A stretch of DNA of 64,000 nucleotides from Glandiceps talaboti (taxonomy: Eukaryota > Hemichordata > Enteropneusta > Spengelidae). Made by a program: the position numbers and the translations under genes. A model generated the notes under the pieces. It saw only the letters and a program-made list of their open reading frames with translations. It had not been told where the DNA came from and searched no databases. The stretch spans positions 6,715,922 to 6,779,921 of the forward strand of contig NC_135563.1 in the NCBI RefSeq assembly GCF_964340395.1. Direction: 5' to 3'. Positions 41,330-53,853 of the stretch are shown here, in pieces; position 1 is the first letter of the stretch, and each line of letters starts with the position of its first letter.

Positions 41330-41418
41330 TGCATGTTTGTATGCATGTATGCATGTATGCATGTATGTATGTATGTATGTATGTATGTATGTATGTATGT
41401 ATATGTAATACATGTATG

Positions 41419-41449
<31 letters not shown>

Positions 41450-44400
41450 TACATGTAGTATGTAGATTTCTGGAGTGTTTACTCATCTGTTTTCAGTCGT
41501 ATATTATTCATAATTTGCAAATGTAACAAATGTATAATATTGATATCAGTGTGAGATATCAGGCTGTGCTTTGCATCCATGCACATTTAGAATTGACTTT
41601 TTTGTATTGTCGTTTTTCAATGTTTTAGATCAGAGAAAGATTCTTCAAGTATTTTGTATATGGTGGGCAATGTGCGGACTGTCTAGTACCAGGCCAATGC
41701 CTACGAATAACATCAAGTGTGGCGACAAATGCCAGGCCTACCATGTACTGTCAAAGGACGGCAGTGTCCTTCATCACGAGGCTGTGCAGGTCTACTCTAA
41801 ATATGTAAGATTGTTTATGTGTTTTTCTTTCCCTTCTTTTGAGATTTGCCGGGTTCAACAGCGTAATTTCCTCTCGCATTTTGCGAAAATATATTCCGTG
41901 GCCAATAGGCAATGATGTCATCATATCCCTTTCATCGTGTATTAAATATATCACCATTTGAACAAAGCGTAAACGACACCCTTTCCTCTCATTTAATGTG
42001 TACATGATATTACGTTTTCGTCCTTTTCACAGACCAATGAATTCCTCTTCCGTTAGTTTTATATTTGGTAACTTAATAAAAAACACACAATACAATGATA
42101 CATTTAAACCTCATTTTAAGTTATCAACATGACGTGAGTGCTCATAAACACATGGTCACTGGTTGCGAGGGCAAAATCATAAACTTAAGCTTTTTCCTCG
42201 GGGACTGTGGGTCACCCCAAACACAGTCTGTTTCCCTAGGGCGGAGCCAAAGGATGGCCAGTTTGTCTTCAGAACATAATTGTAAGTTTTACACTGTCTA
42301 CTAGATCTGCAGATGGTGACACCATGTTCGTCTGCTGTGTCAGCCTGTGAAAAACGTGCACGCATGCGTGTTTGACGTCATCAGTTTTGTACAGCAATAT
42401 TTCGAAAGTTTGTTGACTGGTGACGTCATTTTGAGTTGAGCATTATAAATACCACGAGACTACGTATTGACAAATCACGACATAGGAAATGGGAAATGGA
42501 TTAGGTGTGTCGCAATTCAAAATTTCCCTGAAAATCTGAATGAAGTAAGCAAAAAGAAGTAATGTATATGTATTGTGCATCTAACGACTGTTCATGTCTG
42601 CTAAGATCCATGAGACAACGGTGCATCACTGAAAATATGTAGAGGTGAAAAAAATGAGTTTCAATTTGGTGTTTATTGCCAATCGAGGTACGTGATGTGA
42701 ACTCATGCAATGACTCTCCGGAACCCAAAGTTTATGAAAATACCTTTATTAGCTGGAATGTCGTTCCCCTTTAACTAAGAATCGATTTTAATTTTTTTGA
42801 ACCAAGTAATAGAAAAAAATTGTTTTTTCAAGGTTCATTTTGCTGACATGACAGAAGAAGAGATAGAGGTTTGGTGGAGATATTGGGCCATAACGAATCA
42901 CGTTTAATTTACTATATCAGTTCGGAATGTGAATGCCGTTGTCTGGCTGAACTAGAGAAATAATTATTTGTGAACAAAAGAATAATTCTATCTATTCCAG
43001 ATGGTTCCACTGATAAGATAACACTAATGCCAGAACCTGGGATTGAAAACCTGACCCAGAAAACATTTATGAATGCGAACAGGATATCCGTCAAGTATAC
43101 GAACGGTTGTTGTTATATTCAAAACTGAATGAACATGGGGGAAACTCTCTTCGTCATATGATTGTGAAATAACCAAATCGAACAAAGCTCATGTCAAGAA
43201 TCTTTGTGTATCAAAACACATGTATTTTCTGTTTCCAGCGCTGTTTCATTGCAAGTTTTCGTTTGGTTTGTTAACAATGTAGAAAGAAAAGAGGCCTGGT
43301 AGAGATATCGACTTGGAAGTCTCAAGTTTACCATCAATGATGTCAATATACCAAAGACGTAATTTATCTGTAAGTAGATACTTTAATGATCTTGAAATTG
43401 AAACGACAGTAAATTAAAGTTATTATTGTCTGTACATTTCGGAAACATTTGTATCTCCCTTTAGAACTAAATGTATCGAATATGTTACAAGATTCGATCT
43501 AATTGATTTGTTAGCCTTGTTTTAGTACCCTTCATCTCTGTCTGTGGGCAGAAGCAGACAGCAATATTAATTATACAGTCTCAGATATTTTGTTGTTAAT
43601 AGACCGTTTTTATAAAAAAAAAAATTTAAAAAAATTTAAAAAAAAAAATTGGTTAATTTCCTTCGGTTATTACCTGAAAAAAAAAGATGCAAATAAGCTT
43701 ACACTTTAACATCCAGCTCCACTGCAGTGACGTAGAACAACATATCTGTCACCATAAATAAGTGTGATTTTCAAATGTCTACAGGAAACAGATTTGTTGT
43801 TATGGCACAAAGAGAATCTTATCAGCTACAGACATCACTTTCGACAGTTGAAGAAAGAAGAATCCAAGGTGACTAATAGTTTCCAGAAAGACTTCCAAAA
43901 CATCGTTGTATTATGCAAAAGAACTATTGCAAAAGTGAACACACTGGTGAGTCTGAATAACATGAGTATGTAACAAATGTACATTTTTAAAAAAAAGAAC
44001 AGACGAATGAAACGATAGGACACACCATGATGGCGCACTGCTAATCATTGCCATCACGACTCATCATATACACTAGTTGAATATTTAAGCCCCTGGATTT
44101 AATTTTAGATCTGTCATTGATAACTTCCAATTATGATTATGTGACATTGTACTAAATGCACCAATAAAAGAATACTATCACGAGAATGCCAATAGTATAA
44201 ATATTATCTTACTACTCATGAAATCCTTTCTCTCAACTCGTCTCGTCTCTTCTCGTCTCGTCTCGTCTCTTCTCTTTCTCTTCTCTTCTCTTCTCGACTC
44301 GTCTCATCTCTTCTCGTCTCTTTCCCTCATCAGTCCATTCATCACTCTTCGTTACAGGAATGTCACTTCACTAGCCTTCTCGGAATTATTTTTGGTCTCT

Positions 44401-44677
44401 TTCTAATTTCCTCATCTCTTGCATTGTTATTTGATCTACATTTCTTATTCTTCGATCTCTTCAGAATTTACTATCATAAAACTTATAATTTCAGCTGTGT
44501 GGCAAACAGTACACAAGGCCTACTACTATCAACGCTCCAAAATCTCCGAAATATGGAGTAAACCAGGCGGTAGAAGAATGTCTTCGGAACTACAGACAGA
44601 GAAAGATCTTGGAGAGGTTCGTCGACTATTCTACTGCAATATCATTGGATGGATATGCTTACTCTGAATGGTTAGAT
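41023..44677 (+). CDS. Diverged inverted cytokine-like paralogue, copy 4 (possibly nonfunctional)
   Basis: Exon 2 is 41629-41804 (58 codons after a split codon), exon 4 is 43785-43946 (162 bases) and exon 5 is 44495-44677. The AB-loop exon starts near 43284 and ends in ATCT before GTAAGT near 43370; it encodes KEKRPGRDIDLEVSSLPSMM and retains the glycosylation sequon as NLS. Helix A is almost unchanged (CQAYHVLSKDGSVLHHE); exon 4 shares 43 of 54 residues with copy 1. Helix D reads KILERFVDYSTAI and then diverges, ending at NG with loss of the last Cys. The exon 1 counterpart at 41023 (ATGGATG) is followed by TAGCG instead of GTAAGT, so the phase 1 donor is gone. Either another 5' exon is used, or exon 2 is read through from an upstream in-frame ATG at 41571, or the gene is a recent pseudogene. 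The (GA)n tract after the stop matches the one downstream of the other copies. Confidence 0.65.
41275..41460. repeat. (GTAT)n microsatellite
   Basis: GTAT/ATGT repeats with interspersed atgcatg and aatacatg breaks, between the exon 1 remnant and exon 2 of copy 4. Long poly-YVCM frames on either strand are artefacts. Confidence 0.9.
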
Positions 44678-44766
44678 TGTCCGTCAAATGACAAATGACA
44701 TGACCCACGTTAACAGCATAATTATATAATCCGACGATATATTGGAATTGTTCAAATGAGTATGAG

Positions 44767-44858
<92 letters not shown>
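44228..44858. repeat. Pyrimidine-rich tctcgtctct tract and (GA)n flanking the last exon of copy 4
   Basis: A degenerate tctcgtctcgtctcttctc block at 44228-44325 lies in the last intron, and a (GA)n tract at about 44769-44858 lies after the stop, matching the (TC)n downstream of the other copies on their strand. Confidence 0.85.
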
Positions 44859-44859
<1 letters not shown>

Positions 44860-47590
44860 CAAGCAGACAGACAATAGGTCTATTAAGTAGACCCACAAAA
44901 TTATCGCACGTGTAGTACTTTTCTGAGAAAAAATTGTACTTTTGTTTTAAAAGGTTTATATATTGTATATTTGAACTGTACATTATAGCTGCTATTAAAA
45001 CTACAATTGGTCATTTCTTATTGTTTACATTACCAATGTTCAATAAACTTGCAAGTCACAATTAACGATAATATCTGCATTTGGTACACTAATATTTCTT
45101 TGCAAATGTTGACTTATGATATTGGAAATCGTACGCCAGAGCTTCTTCACTGGACAACATTGTAAATGTCTGTGTTCCAATGAATCTATTCAAAGACCCT
45201 TCAGATTCTATGAACTATCATTCCACAATAATGCTTACAATTCATAGTCTTTTTTTCTAGTAAAGGGGTACAGGTCTTGATCTCAGGAAAATACGATTCT
45301 ATGAAAAATAAAATTGCATGTGAGAACTTAAATGGTTTAACCCCTTCCAACCTCACCCACAAACTTAAGGAATTTGGTTTTTATTCTACTATGAACTATT
45401 AACCTCACCCCTTCATATCAATGTATGGATTGATTAATAATTAAAAGACTCTTATCTCATGTATGTATTTATAGTTTTCGTGCCAGTCGTTACTACATTT
45501 CATCTCGTGTTCAACATTTGTGTAAATACCGTAAAAGCATTGTATATCATATTTCAGCATCAAACAATGGCATTTATATGATATCACACAGGTTGACTTT
45601 TCAAACTAAGGGGGTTCTCACTTAGGTAGTTTAGTCGACTCTGAGTAGACTCTAGTCTTAACTAACTTTAAAAAAAAACAAGTATGAACAGTTAATGTCG
45701 ACTCTGAGTCGGGTTATATTTAGGTCAGGTGCAATGGGATTTTAGTGTCGACTTATATTCTGTGTCTGACACAAAATTCCATTTGATTACGTAAGTGTAT
45801 TTAGTTTCCTAGATAAGGAGGGTTCAGGGTTCAAGTTCAGAGTTGCTGCTAAATGATTGGAACAAATGAAGGCTAATAATGGATGCCATTGGTATGTGAT
45901 CTGTGTCAGGTACAAAAATTTAGTGTGAATGGGCCTCAAATCCAGCTTATTAGTTTTACTACTTTATGTCACCTCATAGTGAAACTCGCAGTCTGAACAT
46001 AGTAAACTACTGTGTATGTGGTTATGTATCGAGTAAAATGACAACACAGACAAGACTATTTCATACAGTAGTTGCAGCATCGAATTGTCAAGTGTATTTG
46101 AAAGCAGACTTGACATACTGTAGACCATCTTCATGTTTATGTCAATGTATTTAGTTGTGACCTCATCTCAATTGTGATATCATGGCCGACTTGGCATACC
46201 ATGACCTTGACCAATAAACCTAATTTACTGTAACGCTATTGACTGTCAGTCTGGGACATAGTGGCTGGGATGAACTATGGCTTATTAAACTTTGAAGTTA
46301 TCAATGTGATATCTCGATCCATTGTTAGAGTGTACTATGGTCCGTTGCCATTGTTGTATTTGGACACTTCATTGGAAGGGATGCACTATGGCCTCAAATA
46401 TACACTGTATAGAAATCACAGTAAGAAATGCAGGAAGGGTTGAGCAGTAATTTAAACACAGGCATAAGAACATTAATATCAATTAATATCGTGATTGATA
46501 TATCTGGTGACATTTTTACAACACAACACAACACAACACAACACAACACAACACAACACAACACAACACATCACATCACATCACAACACAACACAACACA
46601 ACACAACACAACACATCATATCACAGCACAACACAACACAACACAACACAGCATAACATAACATAACATAACATAACAGCATAACGCAACACAACACAAC
46701 ACAACACAACACAGCATAACATGTACAATACAATACAGTACAGTACAGTACAATACAATATACAGTACATAAGAATACAATATACTTATATCTGTGAAAT
46801 ACCTTTTTTTCATTGTATTTTATATTCACATCTGAAGTCTCGCGTGACCAAAATGTGACATTTTTGTCTCATATGCATTTAGATATTGTACATGATGACA
46901 CACTCTATTTATTCCACCTTTTCGTTCACTTCATAGTATTTCCTGTTTTTATCATTGTTATGTGTCTTATCTGTTCCATTCCGACTGCCTTGAGTTTCTC
47001 AGTTCACGTCGCGGTGAACCCCTTGATGTTTGTACATTCGTGTTTGTCCAGCCAATGCAGTCTGCAGATGTGGGAGGAAACACAAAAGTAGCCCTCCCTA
47101 CTTCAGTGAAGACAACTGCAGAGCCGGCCAATCATGAACAAGCAAATGACATCTGCCCCCACATACACACTTGCGCTAAAGTTTTAAATAAAAAGAACAG
47201 TCACTGCCATAAATAGTAGATTTACTGACAGGTTTATTGAGAATTAAAAAAAATAATACCGTCGTCGCACCACTTTAGACAGAATCTCCTGACCAGAAAA
47301 GGTTTTTTTATGGCCTAATATCTCACGTGTGGTTTTGTTTACCTAGACTTTCAAATCGGGTTTGACGTCATGCATCCCGACTATGTTTAGGACATATTTC
47401 ATATTTCAATAACGAACCGTGGATAAATGAATTATGTATCACAAAGAAATAAACATACAATGGTTGATATGAATGTCCAATATAATTGACAAGTTGCTAC
47501 GTAAACATCGTAAGGGTGGCGCTGTTTTCGAATGACCGAATTCATTAATTTCTGCCTTTGATCAAATTACTTGACGGTCCTGCTTGATGC
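44860..47590. other. Intergenic region with a duplicated (ACAAC)n segment
   Basis: No gene recognised. The part at about 46.10-46.72 kb (tgtatagaaatcacagtaag, then (ACAAC)n at 46519-46750) is paralogous to 58.99-59.71 kb, which has the same block order. Short open frames are unsupported. Confidence 0.6.
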
Positions 47591-48892
47591 ACAGGTAGCC
47601 CTGGAACCGAGTTACCACCCAGTACGTACTTGTTGCATTGTAACAAAAACATTCCAGTCTATCGTAGACCAGCTCATTGGAAGTACTTATCTCATGGGGG
47701 AGGGGACTACAACACAGTAAGGGAAACAGGCTGAAAGGTCCTCTGGAAAGGAATGTTTTTTGTGCTCGTACGATACGAAAGAGGGTATATATGCCCAGAT
47801 TGGAAGAATTTGGAAAAACCTGCCCAACATGACCGGTAGATTTAGCTTCAGTTTTTAGCTCAGAGTATTTCTATAACTTTCACAATATCTTTTAGAATTG
47901 TTGAAGTGCGATTTCATTTCTCAAAAGCAATTATATTGATCATGATTTAGCTATTTCACTATACGAACAGCCGTCTGCATGTACCATACCACCATATAAA
48001 GTCTATTTTGTGTGATACAGTTTGTATGAGAAAGGGTCTCCTTTTCTTGGGAGGGGGGGTGGTATGACAACAGTTTGGGTTCGGAGATCAAATTTCACAC
48101 AGAGTTGCCCAATGTGCTTATTTGTTCCACGTCCACGTGACACTGTATAAACTATGCCCGTGGTCGCCTATACCATTCACAGTTCACTTATCCATGTAGT
48201 GGCTACGTGCGACTGGTACACGGTTCTTGATGTGAATGATACCAGGGTAAAATATCCGTTTCTAATCAATTTTACAGATCAAACATGAGCAGAGTATAGT
48301 CACGGGAGGCTTCTGAGACAACGACACGATCCAGCTTTCCATTCCTTACGTCTACCGGCTCACCCAAAGGAGTGTGTTCGTTGTGTGAATTTACCAGAAT
48401 AACCATTATTTGTTCTACTGAATTTATTTAGAAATGACTAAATCTGTTGACAGTTGTACCAAATCTGGTGAAATTCGACTTGGTTCGCTACCTAACAAAA
48501 TCAAATTGACTGATTGTCATTTATTGTTCATCATATGTAATAATCATTTAACACCACTGTCACAACTCACAACGAGAGAGTTCAACGTTTTCCCGTAAGC
48601 TTACCTATTCACGTTTGGCGTCTGCTTCTAGATATCTAGAGGTATGCCAAAAATATCATACTTTATCCATCTATCTAGCGAACTGTTGCTGTATACACAT
48701 TGAACAGAAACAACCATTCATGTCAAGGCTTTGATGCTGGGGATATGTTTAAGTTTCTTGGTCAAGCAGACAATGTTACTTTCGATCTTTGTTTGACATG
48801 ATGATAGTAATAACGGACCATAAAACAGTCACGATAACTTAGCCTAGGCATTCACAGTCGATGACTAAGAAAATCTCTCAACTTTCAACAGG

Positions 48893-49290
48893 GTTTAAAG
48901 ATTGCACAACATAGAATTATGATATGGTGTACCCCCGGGTACGATCATCTGTGTTTGAATTGTCAATGGCATCAGGTTCAAGCTTCAAAGTGTTCCACGA
49001 CACGAGGAATACATACTTGTTGCACTGTTTGGTGAAAACAGAGCACCTGACCCTTTCGCCACTTGATTCCAAATATTCCAGCATATTTGTTCACAGGGGT
49101 GAAAAAAAGATTGGATGCAGATTACACTGGTTATAAAGAGGTTATTTAGAAAGATGTGGTCCCTGTGGCTCTTCCCGAGGGTATATTCAAGTTCTTACCA
49201 GGGGGTTACCAGCATACTTTCATTCTACGCGACAAAAGCAAGCACATAGATCAATAACTTTTGTACAAAATCTCCACTGAATCACTTTGG
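48893..49290 (+). pseudogene. Decayed sulfotransferase-like gene
   Basis: Aligns with the first half of the intact genes at 55.49 and 62.01 kb: tttaaagattgcacaacata stands where they have tttaaag and the ATG. The start codon is changed to ATT; the RSSVFELSMAS loop, the LPEG segment and the FILRD strand are recognisable. Frame breaks include an extra acga after gttccacg, an in-frame stop after CCACTT and TTTAG in place of a coding Leu. Similarity ends just after the 3'-phosphate-binding region, near TTTTGTACAAAATCTCCACT. Confidence 0.85.
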
Positions 49291-50144
49291 TAATGACCAA
49301 TTCAAGTTAAACCTGTGACCTATTGTTTAGGCATTCGTCCTATTACTCCATTCCTCGTTGTCCTTACCCATCGTGTACGTGATAAAAACTCGGCACTCCT
49401 GACATATATGCCATGTATTAAAATACTCGACAGTGTCAGAATCAATAATTCACTTATGTTTAGGTTGGGACAACACATTGAAAATTCCCTCGTGGCTTTA
49501 CAATAACTATCATTGGTAGTTTATTAGGAAAACAGGTTAATCAGTTAGTCTCAATTGTTTCTATTCTTCAGTGTGACAATGCTGAGATTAATACGCATGT
49601 ATACTTTGTATTTCGTAAATTACATCTTACGGCATTAAATGTTGCGGACAGTACAAATCACCATATCTCATCATAGTCTAGGGCACACACAAGGACCGAC
49701 TTGTAAAAAACCTCTAATTCCCGTGACCCTGCCCCTTGTAATTACTGAAAGCCCCCTAACGCCATCAAAATAACCTATCGTTGAAATTGCTACCACGACA
49801 AACTTATAAAGCTTGACAGAGTCTGATGAAGTCACAGATCCAGCGCAGCGATCGAGTACACTTGGTTGCTACAACAATTGTTGATTTATTATGTGATGTA
49901 CTTATTCTGGAATGTTCGAACAATAAATCTTTTGAATATACAATGATTTAGGGTGGTGACAAGCCAGACGCATTCCGGTGTATCGTAGACCAGCTCACGT
50001 GCTTATCTATGCCACACGTGCATAAATTGTGGTCGCGGTCGCCTATAATAGTTCACTTATCCATGAGGTGACTTTGTGCGGCTGGTACAGTGCTTGATGT
50101 GAATGACATCAGGGTAAAATATCCGTTTCTAATTCATTTAACAG

Positions 50145-50200
50145 ATCAAACTCGAGAGTGTACACTCGTAGGAGGCTACTTAGAGAACTGCGTAGTCGAA
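50145..50200 (+). other. Candidate noncoding 5' exon of the truncated sulfotransferase unit
   Basis: Follows an acceptor-like attcatttaacag and ends before gtaaat. Its counterpart at 53797-53853 ends before gtaagt, and a degraded one lies near 48287. The shared upstream block (cttgatgtgaatgacatcag, then gggtaaaatatccg) marks three repeat units of this family. Splicing to the coding exon is inferred from the conserved acag just before the ATG region. Confidence 0.35.
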
Positions 50201-50792
50201 GTAAATAATCTTTTCCGATGCACCTCAGTCCACTGTGAGCTTACAACTACGACTATTCGTGTATCCAAAGGTTGCAATTGCGTTCGTACGTATGGAGCCA
50301 CCATGACGATTACATGCATGCTACTGAATTGACTAAACGCTCTTTAACAGTTGGTTGGTTGTACCAAATGTAGGGAAATTGGTTGACGCCTAACAAAACT
50401 GACCGGTTAGCAGCGAATGTCCATGAACAAATTACTCATTAGTTTTAAATTTACATACACCACAAGCTTTATTATACACTTGCGTTGTGCAAGCATCAAT
50501 GTATTTGTCGAATTATATGAAATTTAGAGATTGTATATTTAAGGTATTGCTTGTCAAAAATCATTAATTATGCAAAGTCCTCATTAGCAGCGAAAGCTAT
50601 TTCAAGAAGGTTATGATAGGACACGTGTGATTTGTCATATGTACCAACTGTTTTTCCATGTAACTCACATCACCTTCATAGCCCATTGTGTAACACACTG
50701 GAATAATTCAATACATGTATTAGCAAGTAACGATTAAAATGAAGAGCCTGTCAATGTGTGATAGATTACCCAAACAATAGCCTGTGATTTGC

Positions 50793-50945
50793 ATACATAC
50801 ATACATACATACATACATACATACATACATACATACATACATGCATGCACGCACGCGCACACACACACACACACACACAGACATACATACATACATACAT
50901 ACATACATACATACATACATACATACATACATACATACATACATA
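50793..50945. repeat. (CATA)n/(CA)n microsatellite
   Basis: CATA repeats interrupted by atgcatgcacgcacgcgcac and (CA)n. No coding relevance. Confidence 0.9.
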
Positions 50946-51548
50946 CAGTACGAGGGATTGTCGACTTGATGACAACATGATCGTGAACATACAGTCTAGT
51001 CGCTGGACTAGTATATTGGCAAGTGTAAACATTCATCATCGATTCTTCCGACCCATTTATGCCATATATAATGAATGAAGGCTTGCTAAGAATATATTCA
51101 TAAAAGTTCATGCATTGACAACAAAGTGCACCAGTTCCTTTGAAGCTTATTATTATAATTGTACTTTTTAATTGAAATAGGTTATTTACATAAATAGTGA
51201 TTTTTCTATCTAATAACCAAGATTTAAAGTTTATATAATCTTGTATTTTCATTGGAGATTTAAAAAAAGAGAGAAGCTTTTAGGATATCGAAACAGTATA
51301 GTCCTTTACACTTGGGTAGGCAAAGGGACACAATTTGAAATATTGGTCTGTGACACATTCATGTCAGAGGTCCATTGCTGCAAATATTTTGATGTCACAA
51401 ATCTATAGTTGGCTGTCGAGCTTTGTTTGACATACTAGTAGTAATATAGTAGTAATGGATCATACATGATGTCACGGTAACTTAAGTCTACTCATTCATA
51501 CTTGAGGACTAATAGAAAATATCTCACGTTCAACAGGTTTAAAGATCA

Positions 51549-51592
51549 TGGCACAACAAAGAATAATCATATGGTGCAACCCCCGGGCAAAA
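51549..51592 (+). pseudogene. Truncated sulfotransferase-like start fragment
   Basis: The conserved acceptor and leader (caacaggtttaaagatc) are followed by ATGGCACAACAAAG and the start of the nucleotide-binding loop (IIIWCNPRA). The sequence then changes abruptly to aaaaagttgggttaataata, the left end of a segment repeated at 53.05 kb. The rest of the gene is missing, so an insertion or recombination broke this copy after about 15 codons. Confidence 0.85.
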
Positions 51593-52170
51593 AAGTTGGG
51601 TTAATAATAAACATTGTCCTCAATCTGTGATTCAACCATTTTCTTGACCTTTCATTGAATGTGATCGTTGAAATAAATGATTTCAAGTAAAAAAGAGTTT
51701 GTGTCATTAATGATTATGCCAATATTCATTTTTCTCAAGTGGTGGAGCCTTCTTCGATCATCTTGGCATTTTAATTTCAGCGAGTACTTTCTAACGAATG
51801 ACGTTGTCCATAATGCAGGAATAGACTTCATTAAAACAACATAAACCTGTTGGGTTGAAATTACAACCAAGACAAGCTGGAGTTTGAGGATAGCGAAGTA
51901 ACAGATCCAGTGACTGAGTATACAGGCTTGCTACAGCTTATGATGTTTGGTTTTTTTGATAGACCTATCTTGACCCGGCAACATTCGTTTGGTCACGTGA
52001 CCCCAGTGCTATGCATCGATCATAAATTGTTGACGTTTTTTCTAATGTTATCCGAGTTCATCTTGGTGTTGTCTCTCTGGAATGTTCACATCAATCTATC
52101 TTTTGAAAATACAATGCAAGCCAGTACTTTGACATCGAAACAAATGCAGGCTTTAGACTATGGGCAGTTT
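51592..52170. repeat. Direct repeat, partner at about 53047-53625
   Basis: Both copies start aaaaagttgggttaataata and contain ttcaaccattttcttgacct, gtggtcacgtgac-like and tctatcttttgaaaatac blocks. They are separated by about 870 bases holding a (CA)n/(CGCA)n tract at 52817-52980. A more diverged third relative lies at about 49.80-49.97 kb. Open frames inside are unsupported. Confidence 0.75.
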
Positions 52171-52900
52171 CAAGTCTGCGCTTCAACGCAAAACAGAAAA
52201 GCTTTCTACGTCGAACTTTGTGAGTGTTTTAATTATTTGCCACAGTCAGTCATTAATAGTTTTAAAGTCTAACCTCTTAGATTAAGTAATAGTTTTTACA
52301 GTAGTATAAGCAATTTTGTTGTACAAAGTGTTGTATCTTTATTTACTTAAGACATGATATGACAGTGGCAGACCTTAAGGGATTGAATTGGATGAATTTG
52401 TTTAATTGTTCATTGACATGTATAGTGTCATTCCACTTCATTTTAGTGTGAAATATTTCAACTGTATAATGTAGGACCCCCACCCCATATGAGACGTTGA
52501 CATATTGCAGTTTCAAGCTCCCCCAAAAAAATTTAGTCAAGATACTATTTTTGTTGTAATATTTTAAGCCTATATATCGAGTTTAGTTGCTAAGTGCATG
52601 ATGTTGCTGTCTTGTAAAGTATTTGTTATATTTGAGGCATAGTGAAACAGTCCATTTGCAATACAATACCTGGCAAGTGACTATGATGTGTGTATGGGGG
52701 AGGGGGAGGGGGAATTGTAATAAATGTTTTGGAAATAATACGTGTGGTAGGGAATCAGTCTGTTTTGGGTTTCACAGAGGGAGGTCATCAGGGACTTTCT
52801 CAACCCGAGGGAAACACACACGCAAACGCACACACGCGCGCGCCCAAACACACCCACACCCGCCCGCGCACGCACGCACACACGCACACACACACACACA

Positions 52901-52982
<82 letters not shown>

Positions 52983-53796
52983 CCCTCCCTCCCTGTCGGA
53001 GCAAGATGACCAGTATTACTTTTTCAACTCAGATAAACACCCGACAAAAAAGTTGGGTTAATAATAATCCTCACTCTGTGATTCAACCATTTTCTTGACC
53101 TTTCATTGAATGTGATCGTTGACATAAATGATTTCAAGTAAAAAAGAGTTTGTGTCATTAATGATTATGCCAATATTCATATTTCTCAAGTGGTGGAGCC
53201 ATCTTCGATCATCTTGGCATTTTAATTTCAGCGAGTACTTTCTAACGAATCACGTTGTCCATAATGCAGGAATAGACTCATCCTAACTTCATTAAAACAA
53301 CATAAACCTGTTGGGTTGAAATTACAACCAAGACAAGCTAGATATAGAGTATGAGGATAGCGAAGTAACAGATCCAGTGACTGAGTACACAGGCTTGCTA
53401 CTAGCTTATGATGTTGTTGTTTTTCGAATGACCTATATTGACCCGGCAACATTCGTTTGGTCACGTGACCCCAGTGCTATGCATCGATCATAAATCGTTG
53501 ATTTTTTTTCTACTGTTATCCGAGTTCATCTTGGTGTCGTCACTCTGGAATGTTCACATCAATCTATCTTTTGAAAATACGATGCAAGCCAGTACTTTGG
53601 CATCGAAACAAATGCATTCCGGTGTATCGTAGACCGTCTCACGTGCTTATCTGTTCCACACGTGCATATATTATTCCCGTGGTAGCCTATACCATTTACA
53701 GTTCACTTATCCGTGAAGTGACAACGTACGACTGGTACATGGTACTTGATGTGAATGATATCAGGGTAAAATATCCTCTTCTAATTCATTTTACAG

Positions 53797-53853
53797 ATCA
53801 AACTTGAGCAAGGTACAGTCACCGGAGGCGCCTTAGACAACGGCATAGTAGAA
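53797..53853 (+). other. Candidate noncoding 5' exon of the intact sulfotransferase-like gene 1
   Basis: Lies between ttcattttacag and GTAGAA/gtaagt, 1.6 kb before the coding exon, whose own acceptor is ttcaacag just before GTTTAAAGATG. Conservation of the upstream block in three units supports a promoter/5' exon module, but no transcript evidence exists here. Confidence 0.4.
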
